Origin: JBEEJZ01 sp046046915
Lineage (GTDB): Bacteria; Pseudomonadota; Gammaproteobacteria; Burkholderiales; Burkholderiaceae_C
Direction: 5' to 3'
DNA length: 16,620 bases
Assembly: GCA_046046915.1 (NCBI GenBank)
Contig: JBJOIT010000057.1
Location: 1 to 16,620 of the forward strand
Positions 1 to 8,763 of the stretch are shown piece by piece. The notes under the pieces were generated by a model. That model saw only the letters and a program-made list of their open reading frames with translations, had not been told where the DNA came from and ran no database searches. Made by a program: the position numbers and the translations under genes. Numbering within the stretch: the first letter of the stretch is position 1; every line of letters starts with the position of its first letter.

Positions 1-402
1 GCGCTGGCCGGTGCTGGGGTCTTGCAAGGTCAGGCGTCCGTCGGTACGGCCGATCAACAGAAAAGGAGCGTCGCCGCCCAAGCTTTCGCGGTGGCGTTCA
101 CGGGCCAAAGCGCGCAGACTGCTGCGCAAAAAGCCTTGCTCTCCGGTGAACTGGGCCACTTGCTGGCCGCTGCGGTGGTCCAGAACCGCGATGTCTCCAC
201 CGGGCAAGTCGCGAAACTGCAGGTCGCGCTGCCATTGCACGGCGGCGTCGGGGGTCCGCGGGTCCAGGCCCGACCAACGGGCCAGGCCGACGGCCACCAA
301 CATGGCCAACAGCATCACGCCGATCCAGGCCATGGGCCGGTTCAGGCCATTGGCCTGAGGGACTTGGCGGTTTTGCCAGTCGTGCTTGGGCAAGGTGTTC
401 AT
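1..402 (-). CDS. puhC: Photosynthetic complex assembly protein PuhC (partial, 3' end outside window)
   Basis: The first 134 codons are present; the frame is open to base 1, so the C-terminus is missing. PuhC is a membrane-anchored factor needed for normal reaction centre-LH1 assembly in purple bacteria. Visible features are a short polar N-terminus, one hydrophobic segment at about residues 24-42 (MAWIGVMLLAMLVAVGLARW) and then a periplasmic-type domain. That domain carries the family hallmark GEQGFLRSSLRALARERHR at residues 87-105, followed by a beta-rich DGRLTLQDPSTG stretch. The ATG at 402 overlaps the stop of puhB by the four bases ATGA, so the two are probably translationally coupled. 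A GGGA about 7 nt upstream is a weak ribosome binding site. Identification rests on the hallmark motif and on the position directly after puhA-puhB. The overall family assignment is strong; the detailed function is taken from known homologues. Confidence 0.93.
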   Translation of the reverse strand, partial: MNTLPKHDWQNRQVPQANGLNRPMAWIGVMLLAMLVAVGLARWSGLDPRTPDAAVQWQRDLQFRDLPGGDIAVLDHRSGQQVAQFTGEQGFLRSSLRALARERHRESLGGDAPFLLIGRTDGRLTLQDPSTGQR

Positions 403-1055
403 GCCAACATCCCGTGACTGGGTGCTGTGGTGCTAGCTTGGGCAACAGCGTCACCCAGCGTCAGGCTTTGGCCCGCACGCTCGGCGCGCCACAGCGTCAG
501 CAGCAACTCGCCCACGGTTTGGCTGTCCGGCACGCATCGCAAGGTGGGCTGAGGCTGTGTCACGTGCCAGGCGCGTTGGTGTGGCCACAGATGGGCCCAA
601 CCGATGCGGTCTTCGGGGTGCAGAGCCAGTGCGAGGTCGCCCGTTCCAGCGCCCTGGATTTTGAGGGAGGCACCTGCGATGCGTTTGAAGGGCAGGTTGA
701 AGGTCAGCGTGAGCACGATCCCGATGCGCATGACCACGCGCTTGTTGGTCAGGGTGTAGAGCGTGCTGCGCGCCGACATCCAGGCTGTGCCCAAGAGCAG
801 GGCCAGGGCGACGGCATACAAACTGCCGGCCACCACCAGCGGTTTCCAGTCCACTTTGCCTTCGGGGGCCGTCAGGTTGATGGCCTGCACCGCCAGCATG
901 AGCGCAAAGTACAGTGCGACCTTGCGCACATGGAAGGCGTGGATGGCCAGGCGCTTCCAGTCGGGTGCACCCTGCCAGACCACGCGCTCGCCTTTGGGCA
1001 GGGCGCTGGGCAGACCGGGGGCGGCTTCCCACTCGTGTTCGTGGGTGGCTTTCAT
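399..1055 (-). CDS. puhB: Photosynthetic complex assembly protein PuhB
   Basis: 218 residues, full length for the family. PuhB is an integral-membrane assembly factor for the reaction centre (and so the RC-LH1 core) encoded next to puhA in purple bacteria. The start region MKATHEHEWEAAPGLPSALPKGERVVWQGAPDW has the GE-x-x-x-WQG-x-P pattern typical of PuhB and of bacterial PH-like membrane proteins. Two strong hydrophobic segments follow at about residues 44-61 and 72-94. The motif STLYTLTNKRVVMRIGIVLTLTFNLPFK is the usual PH-like 'YTLTxxRVxxRxG' segment. The ATG at 1055 overlaps the puhA TGA by four bases, and AGGAA lies 8 nt upstream inside puhA. The gene ends by a four-base overlap with puhC. 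Both motif content and gene order support the call. Confidence 0.94.
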   Translation of the reverse strand: MKATHEHEWEAAPGLPSALPKGERVVWQGAPDWKRLAIHAFHVRKVALYFALMLAVQAINLTAPEGKVDWKPLVVAGSLYAVALALLLGTAWMSARSTLYTLTNKRVVMRIGIVLTLTFNLPFKRIAGASLKIQGAGTGDLALALHPEDRIGWAHLWPHQRAWHVTQPQPTLRCVPDSQTVGELLLTLWRAERAGQSLTLGDAVAQASTTAPSHGMLA

Positions 1056-1816
1056 ATGATGGGTTCCTGACGCTCAGGGGTGGCGTACAGGGTGCCTGCG
1101 CCGTAGTAGGCGGTGATCTTTTCCTCCTCAAGCAGGGTGATCTGCTCGTTGGATCTGGTCTGGGGCACGTTCGCAAACTGGTGGGCCAAAATGGCTTGCA
1201 CGTGTGCACCGTCTTTCTTGATGCGGGCAAAGGTCATAGGTAGCAAAACCCGCTTGTCGGATCCCGCCAGTTGAACCTCAGCGTAGCGGAACAGCATTTC
1301 CATGCGGTCCACCCAAAGCTCGCAAACAGTGCCAGCGATCACCTTGTCAGCGCCCCACACGGGCAGACCACGTGGGTCAACATCTTGCTTGGCTACAGAG
1401 TGTTCCTTTGACACCCGCATGGGCACGATCTTGGGATGCCCGTGCAGGTCCATATCTGGAACGTCAGCGCGCATGGCCCAGGCACCTGGGCCGACACCCG
1501 CCAGCAAAGGGTCGCCCACGGGCTCCAGTGGCGCACCATTCCAGCCATGCATGGGTTTGCCGCTGTACGTTCCGTCCGGTCGTGCGAGATCGGGTGCCAG
1601 GTAGGTGTGGCCGTCCTGGGTCTTGAAAGCCTTGGGATCGGGGACTGGGGGCCAGCCTTCGACCTTCGGGCCGTTTTCGCGCCCCGAGTCCATGGGGTAA
1701 CCCTCGCGGTGGTTTTCCCGCAAGAGGTAATAAATCAGACCCGCGAAGAATGCCCAGAACATGTACAACACGATTTGGGCCACATCGATGTACTGTGTGA
1801 TAGCGCCTGTTTCCAT
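1052..1816 (-). CDS. puhA: Photosynthetic reaction centre subunit H
   Basis: 254 residues from the ATG at 1816. Subunit H caps the cytoplasmic side of the L/M core, stabilises the quinone sites and provides the proton path to QB. Its single membrane helix is at about residues 11-32 (DVAQIVLYMFWAFFAGLIYY), followed by the typical RENHREGYP. The soluble PRC-barrel part includes RGLPVWGADKVIAGTV and a region rich in acidic and basic residues towards the C-terminus. The frame also opens at a TTG at 1831, but the ATG at 1816 is preferred because a perfect AAGGAG sits 6 nt before it and METGAITQYIDVAQ matches the usual start of the family. This is the best ribosome binding site in the minus-strand block, which would suit a structural protein needed in greater amounts than the enzymes. 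Gap to lhaA is 27 bp; puhB overlaps by 4 bp. Confidence 0.98.
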   Translation of the reverse strand: METGAITQYIDVAQIVLYMFWAFFAGLIYYLLRENHREGYPMDSGRENGPKVEGWPPVPDPKAFKTQDGHTYLAPDLARPDGTYSGKPMHGWNGAPLEPVGDPLLAGVGPGAWAMRADVPDMDLHGHPKIVPMRVSKEHSVAKQDVDPRGLPVWGADKVIAGTVCELWVDRMEMLFRYAEVQLAGSDKRVLLPMTFARIKKDGAHVQAILAHQFANVPQTRSNEQITLLEEEKITAYYGAGTLYATPERQEPII

Positions 1817-1822
1817 GGCTTG

Positions 1823-1828
1823 CTCCTT
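1823..1828 (-). promoter_or_regulatory. Shine-Dalgarno sequence of puhA
   Basis: On the minus strand this reads AAGGAG, a full anti-16S match, with a 6-nt spacer to the ATG at 1816. It decides the start of puhA against the in-frame TTG at 1831, which the sequence immediately precedes. The other genes in this block have only partial matches. Confidence 0.85.
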
Positions 1829-1843
1829 CAAAAAATCGGTGCT

Positions 1844-3301
1844 TCAGCCCGGCAATTGCGCCAGGCCAAATCGGGTGCTCGAGGTCGTACTGGCGCTACG
1901 TGCGGCCAGCCGGCCAGCGCGCAACATAGGCCCCAGGGCCACGAGCACGACAAACAACAAATAAATCTCTAGGTGATAGACGAAGCTATAGGCCGTGATG
2001 GGCGTGACCAGGGCTTCGCCCAGGGCGCCCGACATGGCCAGCACCGACACCCCGTCGCGCAAAGCCCCGCCCAGCGCCATGGCTGCGCCGGCACTGGTGG
2101 CCTGCACTGCGCCCCACGTGCCCATGACCAGCCCTCCCAAGTCGGCCAGGCCGTCGCCTTGCCCGCTATGACCAAAGCCCATGGCCGTCACCAGCATTCC
2201 TACAGAAAAAAGACCGCTGCTAAATCCGATCAGGCCCACGCCGGCACGAAACAGCCAGCTGGCCTCGAGAGGCCCAGAAAAAATCACCATGGCAAATGCG
2301 GGCAAACCTAGTAGAACGCCCAAACTAGCCAGGCGGCAGGCGTGCAGCCCGCCTGAGAGCCAGCGTGCCGACAGGCTGAAAGCGAGCAAGGCGCCGCCGG
2401 CGCTCAGGGCCGTCAGGGCGCTCGTCATGCCCACATCGAGTTTCAGGATCTCGGCGGCGTAGGGCTCCAGCACGATGTCTTGCATATTGAAGGCAAAGGT
2501 GCCGATGCCCAGCGTCCACAAAAAACGGCGCATCTGGGGCTGAGCCATCAGTTCGCGCCAGCTGCTGACAAAGCCGCCGGCAACGCGGCGACCGCGTTTG
2601 GCTTGACGTGCCTCCTGTTTCCACAGCGAAGCCAGGTTCATCAGGGCCACCAGCACCGCGCAAGCTTGCACCACCTGTATGAGTTTCTGGGGGCTGAAGC
2701 CGTCCAGCACCAAGCCAAATACGGCACTGCTGCCGATCATCCCGACCAGCAACATGCTGTAGAGCAGAGCCACCACCCGCGGGCGTTTTTCATCGCTGGC
2801 CAAGTCGTGTGCCAGCGCCATGCCGGCCGTTTGCGTGACCTGAATGCCCGCGCCCACCAAGACAAAAGCCAAGCAGGCGCCTACCTGGCCGACCCACAAA
2901 TTAGCGCTTTCGGGCTCCGACAGTAGCAGCAAGGCAAAAGGCATGATGGACAGGCCGCCAAACAGCAGCAAGGTTCCCGTCCACAAATAAGGAATGCGGC
3001 GCAGGCCCAGTGCCGAGGGGTGTGTATCGCTGCGGTAGCCAATCAGAGTGCGCAGCGGTGCAAACACCATCGGAACAGCCACTGCAAGAGCCACCCACCA
3101 AGCGGGTACTTGCAATTCGACAATCATCACCCGGTTGAGCGTACCTACCAGCAGCGCGGTCACCATACCGATCACCACCTGAAAAAGCGACAGCCGCAGC
3201 AGACGTGCCATTGGCAGCTCGGGCGACGCCGCATCGGCAAACGGCATGAAGCGTGTGCCGTAGGCCGTGATCCAGCGGGGAACCGGAATGCGCAGCTTCA
3301 T
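1844..3301 (-). CDS. lhaA: LhaA, PucC/BCD-family MFS protein for light-harvesting 1 assembly
   Basis: 485 residues, polytopic, with about twelve hydrophobic segments. LhaA (F1696/ORF1696 in Rhodobacter) helps insert or assemble the LH1 antenna and may handle bacteriochlorophyll; it belongs to the PucC/BCD branch of the major facilitator superfamily. Family marks are the first-helix region LLRLSLFQVVIGMVTALLVGTLNRVMIVEL, the loop IGYRSDTHPSALGLRRIPYLW, and FAFNMQDIVLEPYAAEIL before the second half. It lies between bchM and puhA, the classical position. The frame can also start at a GTG at 3313, but the ATG at 3301 overlaps the bchM stop by ATGA like the other junctions here and has a GGGAG upstream, so I chose 3301. 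The downstream 27-bp gap to puhA is the largest gap in the block. A paralogue sits at the right edge of the window. Confidence 0.92.
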   Translation of the reverse strand: MKLRIPVPRWITAYGTRFMPFADAASPELPMARLLRLSLFQVVIGMVTALLVGTLNRVMIVELQVPAWWVALAVAVPMVFAPLRTLIGYRSDTHPSALGLRRIPYLWTGTLLLFGGLSIMPFALLLLSEPESANLWVGQVGACLAFVLVGAGIQVTQTAGMALAHDLASDEKRPRVVALLYSMLLVGMIGSSAVFGLVLDGFSPQKLIQVVQACAVLVALMNLASLWKQEARQAKRGRRVAGGFVSSWRELMAQPQMRRFLWTLGIGTFAFNMQDIVLEPYAAEILKLDVGMTSALTALSAGGALLAFSLSARWLSGGLHACRLASLGVLLGLPAFAMVIFSGPLEASWLFRAGVGLIGFSSGLFSVGMLVTAMGFGHSGQGDGLADLGGLVMGTWGAVQATSAGAAMALGGALRDGVSVLAMSGALGEALVTPITAYSFVYHLEIYLLFVVLVALGPMLRAGRLAARSASTTSSTRFGLAQLPG

Positions 3302-4005
3302 GAGCGGGTCCACTCCCAGGCTTGCGATGTGTAGAAACCGCTGGCCACACGCTGCATACGTGCCCCTTGCCAGCCTTTCAAATTGGAGTGTCCCTGCATG
3401 CGTTTCAGCAGATCTGCGTGTGCGACGGGTGACAAAGAAGGCGAACGGTCGCTGCGAGGGAAAAGGCGGCCTGCGCTATGCATCAGGGCCAGCAGTGGTG
3501 TGCGCGGCGCAAAGGTGAAGACCATGGAGCCACGTGTGCGCTGCGCCAGACCTGCCAGCGCGTGGGCGATCTGGTCACTGTCGTAATGAATGAGCGAGTC
3601 CATGCAGACCACATGGTCGAAGTGGCCAAGATCTTTGCTCAGCATGTCGCCCGATGAGAACTGCACCGAGCCGGACAGGGCCGGATGCTCCGCTGCCATA
3701 CGTTCGGCCGCGAGTTTGACCAAGGTGGGCGAGAGGTCGATCGCCACCACCTCTGCCCCGCGCAGCGCCGCTTGCAGGGCCAGTGCGCCGGTGCCACAAC
3801 CGGCGTCCAGCACCCGCAGGCCGCGCAGGTCTTGGGGCAACCACGACAGCAGGGTTTCGCGCATGGTGTCGCGACCGGCGCGCACGGTAGCGCGGATGCG
3901 GCCTACTGGCTCGTTTGATGTCAGTCGTGCCCAGGCTTCGGCCGCAGTACGGTCAAAGTAGTGCTCGATCTGGCTGCGGCGCTGTTCGTAAGCGGTGGTG
4001 TTCAT
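3298..4005 (-). CDS. bchM: Magnesium protoporphyrin IX O-methyltransferase BchM
   Basis: 235 residues. BchM transfers a methyl group from S-adenosylmethionine to the C13 propionate of Mg-protoporphyrin IX, the step after Mg chelation. The class I SAM-binding motif VLDAGCGTGA is at about residues 65-74, followed by the acidic end of strand two in EVVAIDLS (about 85-92). The N-terminal YFDRTAAEAWARLTSNEPV is typical of BchM/ChlM, and the C-terminal FYTSQAWEW is usual too. The frame continues upstream to a TTG at 4044 inside bchL; the ATG at 4005 is preferred, giving MNTTAYEQRRSQIEHYFDRT and a 16-bp gap after bchL. The ribosome binding site is weak. The 3' end overlaps lhaA by ATGA. Encoding it two genes after bchH fits the known coupling of chelatase and methyltransferase. 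Confidence 0.96.
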   Translation of the reverse strand: MNTTAYEQRRSQIEHYFDRTAAEAWARLTSNEPVGRIRATVRAGRDTMRETLLSWLPQDLRGLRVLDAGCGTGALALQAALRGAEVVAIDLSPTLVKLAAERMAAEHPALSGSVQFSSGDMLSKDLGHFDHVVCMDSLIHYDSDQIAHALAGLAQRTRGSMVFTFAPRTPLLALMHSAGRLFPRSDRSPSLSPVAHADLLKRMQGHSNLKGWQGARMQRVASGFYTSQAWEWTRS

Positions 4006-4021
4006 GGTGGCGCTTTCGGCT

Positions 4022-4933
4022 TTAGTCAAAACCCAGCAGGTCAAAAATATCTCGGTCTTTCATGGGGATGGAAGGCAGCGGGTCGGCCCCCAGCCACAGC
4101 GCGGCGGCCAGGCGCATGTACTCGTCTTGCACAGCCTTGACCGCAGGCGTGGCCTCCAGCTCAAAGAGGGTGGACTTTTGCAGTCGGCTCTTGCGGATCT
4201 CGTCGAGCATGGGGAAATGCGCCATGGTCTTGAGGCCGGTGACGGCGTTGTACTTGTCGATCTGGTCGGTGGCGTCGCTGCGGTTGGCAATCACGCCACC
4301 CAGGCGCACGTTGTAGTTTTTCGCCTTGGCACCGATCGCCTGCACGATGCGGTTCATGGCAAAAATGGAGTCAAAGTCGTTGGCGGTGACAATCAACGCC
4401 CGGTCTGCGTGTTGTAGCGGGGCGGCAAAACCGCCGCACACCACATCACCGAGCACGTCAAAAATCACCACGTCGGTGTCCTCGAGCAAGTGGTGCTCTT
4501 TGAGCAGCTTGACCGTCTGGCCGACCACGTAGCCGCCGCAACCGGTGCCAGCGGGTGGACCGCCTGCTTCCACGCACATCACGCCGTTGTAGCCTTTGAA
4601 GACAAAGTCATCCAAGCGCAGCTCTTCGGCGTGGAAATCCACCGTCTCGAGCGCGTCGATGACGGTGGGCATGAGCTTTTTGGTCAGAGTGAAGGTGGAG
4701 TCGTGCTTGGGGTCACAGCCAATCTGCAACACGCGCTTGCCCAGCTTGCTGAACGCGACCGACAAGTTCGATGAGGTGGTACTTTTGCCGATGCCGCCCT
4801 TGCCATAGACCGCAAACACCTTGGCGGTGCCAATCTTCACAGTGGGGTCCATCTGGAACTGGACACTGCCTTCACCATCGGCCCCACGGACCCTCTGGAT
4901 GTTTTGCACCGGAATGCTGGTGGTTTCGATCAT
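4022..4933 (-). CDS. bchL: Dark protochlorophyllide reductase iron-sulfur ATP-binding protein BchL
   Basis: 303 residues, a NifH-like homodimeric ATPase that passes electrons to the BchN-BchB catalytic component of the light-independent protochlorophyllide reductase. The P-loop YGKGGIGKSTT is at residues 43-53. The two cysteines expected to bridge the [4Fe-4S] cluster are C132 (in PPAGTGCGGY) and C166 (in DVVCGGF). The switch region IFDVLGDVVCGG is present, as is IGCDPKHDST at 71-80. An N-terminal extension of about 35 residues before the first strand is normal for BchL and absent from NifH. The ATG at 4933 overlaps the bchH stop by ATGA and has AAGGA 8 nt upstream. Identification is secure; BchX is excluded by close match to BchL motifs and by its place in the FNBHLM order. 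Confidence 0.98.
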   Translation of the reverse strand: MIETTSIPVQNIQRVRGADGEGSVQFQMDPTVKIGTAKVFAVYGKGGIGKSTTSSNLSVAFSKLGKRVLQIGCDPKHDSTFTLTKKLMPTVIDALETVDFHAEELRLDDFVFKGYNGVMCVEAGGPPAGTGCGGYVVGQTVKLLKEHHLLEDTDVVIFDVLGDVVCGGFAAPLQHADRALIVTANDFDSIFAMNRIVQAIGAKAKNYNVRLGGVIANRSDATDQIDKYNAVTGLKTMAHFPMLDEIRKSRLQKSTLFELEATPAVKAVQDEYMRLAAALWLGADPLPSIPMKDRDIFDLLGFD

Positions 4934-7900
4934 GCTGGGAGTCCTTCATGGATGCCTTCAAGGCGGTCTTCAAGTTCTTCGCCGGCGCGTAGCAGGGCGG
5001 TGAGGGTTGCGGCGTCGGGTTGCCAGTACTGGCGCCGGGTGGCTTCCAGCAGGCGATTGGCCACTTTGGCCGAGGCGGTCGGGTTGAGTTGAGCCATGCG
5101 TTCGCGCATCGCTGGGTCCAACACAAAGGTTTGCGCCAGCTGCTGGTAGACCCAGGGCTGAACCTGACCGGTGGTCGCGGACCAACCCATGGTGTTGGTG
5201 AGGTGTGCCTCGATCTGGCGCACGCCTTCGTAGCCATGCTGCAACATGCTTTCGTGCCACTTGGGGTTGAGCATGCGGCTGCGGGTTTCCAGTGCGACCT
5301 GTTCGGTCAGGCTGCGCACCACGCCTTCGCCCTGGGTCTGGTCGCCAATAAAGACGGGTGGCGCTTCGGCGGCGTTGCCGTCGCGCTGGTGCTTGGCCTG
5401 CAGCACAGCACGGCTGATGCCGCCCAGGGTGTCAAAGTAGGTGTCGATGCTGGTCACGCCCAACTCGACCGAGTCGAGATTTTGATAAGTCAGAGAGACG
5501 CTGGCCAGCGCGCTTTGCAACACGGCGGTGTTGCGAACCGGGCGGCCTTCGCGTCCATAGGCAAAGCCCTTGCGCTGGGTAAAAGCATTGCCCAGCTCGT
5601 TTTCGTCTTCCCAGCAGCTGCTGTCGATGAGGTGGTTGACGTTGGCGCCGTAGGCGCCTTCGGTGTTGCCGAAGACCCGCAGCGCAGCGCACTCCATATT
5701 GCTGCCTTCGTGCTCGGCCAAATAGGCCAGGGCATGTCGTCGCACAAAGTTATGCTCAACCGGCTCCTCGGCGCTGGCTGCCAGAAATGCGGCCTCGGCC
5801 AGTAAACGGATTTGCATCGGGAGCAGGTCGCGGAAGATGCCCGACAGGGTGATGACCACGTCGATGCGCGGTCGGCCCAGCTCGGCCAATGGCAGCAGCT
5901 GTGCACCTGCGAGGCGGCCGTAACTGTCAAAGCGCGGGGCCGCTCCCATCAGCGCCAGGGCTTGGGCCAAGGGGCCGCCTTCGGTCTTGAGGTTGTCGGT
6001 GCCCCACAGCACCATGGCCACGGTCTCGGGCAGGGCGCTGTGGTCTTGCTGGTAGCGGGCCAGCAGCTTCTCGGCTTGCCGCTGGCCGTCGCGCACGGCA
6101 AAGGCCGAGGGCATGCGAAAGGGATCCAGGCCATGCAGGTTGCGTCCGGTGGGCAGCACGTTGGCGTTGCGGATCAGGTCGCCGCCAGGGGCCGGTAGCA
6201 GGTAGCGGCCATCCAGGGCGCGGATCAGGCCCTGCATCTCATGGTCTTCACCCAACAAGCGGTTGCTACGCACCAGCTGGCGTAGCGATTCGGCCTGGGC
6301 CTGGTCGTCGCTCGATGGCAAGCTGGCCGTCAACTGGGCTTCGCTGGCACCGTCTACCAGGGCCTCCAGCAAGTCGTGGTTCTGGCCAGCGCTCAATCCC
6401 ATGGCATCGGCCATGACCTTGAGTGTGCCCAGGCGTTGCTCGCGGGTGGGTGCCTGGCCCATGACGTGTAGTCCTTCAGGAATCAGGGCGTATTCGAGCT
6501 CGAGTAGCTGGTTTTGCAACTGCTCGATCCAAGGCGCGTGGTCACCGGCAATACCCAGGTCCAAAGTGGCGGGCACGGCCAGGTCTATGCTTTGCGCTTG
6601 TTCGTGGATCAGCTCGGTGAGGCTCTCGCGGTCCTGTGCCTGGTCCGGGCCCATTTGCTGCCAGCGCTCAATCGATTGCTGCAAGCTGACCAGTTCCTTG
6701 TACAGGCCCGAATGCGTCAGCGAGGGCGTGAGGTAACTCACCAGCGTCGCTGCACCGCGGCGCTTGGCCAAGGCGCCTTCGGAAGGATTGTTGGCAGCGT
6801 ACAGATAGATGTTTGGAAGTGCACCGATCAGGCGGTCGGGCCAGCACTGCGCCGACAGACCGGTCTGCTTGCCGGGCATGAATTCGAGCGCACCGTGCGT
6901 GCCAAAGTGCAGGACCGCATCGGCTGCGTAATCGTCGCGCAGATAGCGGTAAAACGCACTGAAGGCATGTGTGGGGGCGCAGCCGGTTTCGAACAGCAGG
7001 CGCATCGGGTCGCCCTCGTAGCCAAAGCCCGGTTGCACCGTGACCACCACCTGTCCGAAGGCCGCGCCCAGGATGAACAGTGACTGTCCGTTGGTGAGGT
7101 GCTTGCCGGGTGCCGGGCCCCACTGCGCCTCGATCTCTTGGAGCCAGCGCTCGTTTTGCACGTGGTGGCCGGTGTCCATGGCGTGCAGCACATTGGCCTG
7201 CGTGCCGTACTGGCTGGCGTTGCCCTGTAGCAGGCGGTTTCGTAGGTCGTCCACGCTTTCAGGGAGCTCGACGGCATAGCCCTCTAGTGACAGGCGTTGC
7301 AATGTGTTGAAGAGTGACTGGAATACCGACAAATATGCGGCCGTTCCCACGCTGCCCGCGTTGGGCGGGAAGTTGAACAGCACGATGGCCAGTTTGCGCT
7401 TGGCCCGTGGCTTGTCGCGCAGGCGCACCAGTCGCTCTACGCGGGCCGTCAGCATCTCGGTGCGCTCGGTGCAGGTGAACATGTCCTGACTGCGCGGGCC
7501 GCTGGGGAAGGTGCAATGCTTTTCGCAGCCATTGCAGGTTTGCCCCGCAGCTCCGGGGCGCCCGCCGTAGACCATGGGCAGAATGGAGCCATCAAGCTCG
7601 GGAATGGCCACCATGATGGTGTTTTCCACCGGCAGTAGGCCGCGTGTGGATCCGCCCCATTGCTCGATCGACTGAAATTCCAGTGGGTGCGCGGCGATGT
7701 AAGGCACATCAAGCTCGCTTAGCGCGATTTCTGCGGCACTGGCGTCGTTGTAGGCGGGGCCGCCCACCAGTGAGAAGCCGGTGAGTGACAGCAGAGACTG
7801 AATTTTTCCTTCACCCGCCTGGTTGAAAAAGCGGTCCATTGCGGGTCGGGCATCCAGGCCACTGGCAAAGGCCGGGATCACCCGCAAACCGCGCGCCTGA

Positions 7901-8763
7901 AGAGAGTGAATGACCGCGTCGTAGTGCGCCGTGTTGCCTGCGAGCAAGTAGGAGCGCAACAACAGCAGGCCGACGGCTGGTTGATCCTTGTGACCATGGC
8001 CTGGCAGATCGTTGAGGTGTTCGCTGATGCGATTTTTCATCTGCGGGTGGTAGAGGCCCACCTCGGGGTATTCGATCGGGTCTTCGGGTTGGGCCAGGCT
8101 ACGCAGGGGCTCCCGAGGGCCTTGCGCGTAGCGATGTACCAGGGATTTCACCAAGTGCACGATGTTGTGCTCGGACCCGGCCAGCCAGTAGCGCATGGTC
8201 AAAAAGTACAGACGAAGATCCTGGGCAGTGCCCGGAATGAATCGCAGCAGCTTGGGCAACCTACGCAGCATGACCATTTGCTTGGCACCTGCGCTTGCAG
8301 GGGCACCATGGCTGTCACCGTTGGACTTGTTCTTGGAAGTAGGGCGCAGCTTTTTGAGCAGGGCCATCAGGCCGCCCGATTCCCGGCCCATGACCAGCTT
8401 GCCCATACGGGTGAGTTGGGTGACCTGCGGGGCTGACATGATGCAGACCATGGCATCGCAATGCTCGCGACGCGCCTGCAGTGCGTCCAGCACCGGTAGG
8501 AAATGGTCTTCCATGAAGAGCATGGTGACGATGATCAGGTCCGCTTGCGCTACCGCGGACAGGCACGCGGCCAGAGCACTTTCGCTGTCGCGCCAAGCTG
8601 ACGCACTATGGGTTTGCAAGTGCAGGCCGGGCAGGTCGCGGGCCAGGCGTTCAGCTGCGTTGCTGGCGGCGCTGGCAAGATGACTGTCCATGGTCAGCAG
8701 CACCACACTCATGCGGGCTGCATTTGACAGCGTCTGCTTACCGGCTGTAGTGGGCTTTGGCAT
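4930..8763 (-). CDS. bchH: Magnesium chelatase subunit BchH
   Basis: 1277 residues from the ATG at 8763. BchH binds protoporphyrin IX and is the catalytic subunit that inserts Mg2+ with the BchI-BchD AAA+ complex, which is not in this window. The N-terminal part contains SVVLLTMDSHLASA and LIIVTMLFMEDH, as usual. A cysteine cluster, C410-x2-C413-x3-C417-x13-C431 (GQTCNGCEKHCTFPSG), resembles the oxygen-sensitive Fe-S motif described for Rhodobacter BchH. The CobN-like body includes FNFPPNAGSVGTAAYLSVF and VLHFGTHGALEFMPGKQTGLS. The start is uncertain: ATG 8763 overlaps bchB by 26 bp and has GGAG 10 nt upstream; ATG 8712 (MSVVLLTMDSH) lies after bchB but has no good ribosome binding site. I favour 8763. 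The 3' end overlaps bchL by 4 bp. Confidence 0.97.
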   Translation of the reverse strand: MPKPTTAGKQTLSNAARMSVVLLTMDSHLASAASNAAERLARDLPGLHLQTHSASAWRDSESALAACLSAVAQADLIIVTMLFMEDHFLPVLDALQARREHCDAMVCIMSAPQVTQLTRMGKLVMGRESGGLMALLKKLRPTSKNKSNGDSHGAPASAGAKQMVMLRRLPKLLRFIPGTAQDLRLYFLTMRYWLAGSEHNIVHLVKSLVHRYAQGPREPLRSLAQPEDPIEYPEVGLYHPQMKNRISEHLNDLPGHGHKDQPAVGLLLLRSYLLAGNTAHYDAVIHSLQARGLRVIPAFASGLDARPAMDRFFNQAGEGKIQSLLSLTGFSLVGGPAYNDASAAEIALSELDVPYIAAHPLEFQSIEQWGGSTRGLLPVENTIMVAIPELDGSILPMVYGGRPGAAGQTCNGCEKHCTFPSGPRSQDMFTCTERTEMLTARVERLVRLRDKPRAKRKLAIVLFNFPPNAGSVGTAAYLSVFQSLFNTLQRLSLEGYAVELPESVDDLRNRLLQGNASQYGTQANVLHAMDTGHHVQNERWLQEIEAQWGPAPGKHLTNGQSLFILGAAFGQVVVTVQPGFGYEGDPMRLLFETGCAPTHAFSAFYRYLRDDYAADAVLHFGTHGALEFMPGKQTGLSAQCWPDRLIGALPNIYLYAANNPSEGALAKRRGAATLVSYLTPSLTHSGLYKELVSLQQSIERWQQMGPDQAQDRESLTELIHEQAQSIDLAVPATLDLGIAGDHAPWIEQLQNQLLELEYALIPEGLHVMGQAPTREQRLGTLKVMADAMGLSAGQNHDLLEALVDGASEAQLTASLPSSDDQAQAESLRQLVRSNRLLGEDHEMQGLIRALDGRYLLPAPGGDLIRNANVLPTGRNLHGLDPFRMPSAFAVRDGQRQAEKLLARYQQDHSALPETVAMVLWGTDNLKTEGGPLAQALALMGAAPRFDSYGRLAGAQLLPLAELGRPRIDVVITLSGIFRDLLPMQIRLLAEAAFLAASAEEPVEHNFVRRHALAYLAEHEGSNMECAALRVFGNTEGAYGANVNHLIDSSCWEDENELGNAFTQRKGFAYGREGRPVRNTAVLQSALASVSLTYQNLDSVELGVTSIDTYFDTLGGISRAVLQAKHQRDGNAAEAPPVFIGDQTQGEGVVRSLTEQVALETRSRMLNPKWHESMLQHGYEGVRQIEAHLTNTMGWSATTGQVQPWVYQQLAQTFVLDPAMRERMAQLNPTASAKVANRLLEATRRQYWQPDAATLTALLRAGEELEDRLEGIHEGLPA

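Noticed and set aside
451..1230. Long open frame on the minus strand overlapping puhB and puhA
   Set aside because: Its translation is Arg/Pro-rich and shows no family motif; it is an out-of-frame shadow of the two well-recognised genes in high-G+C DNA.
1817..1831. TTG start for puhA giving five extra residues
   Set aside because: The extra codons contain the Shine-Dalgarno AAGGAG itself; the ATG at 1816 gives the standard N-terminus.
5020..5805. Long plus-strand open frame opposite bchH
   Set aside because: Composition (His, Gln and Gly-rich) is that of an antisense shadow, and bchH is intact with recognisable motifs on the other strand.
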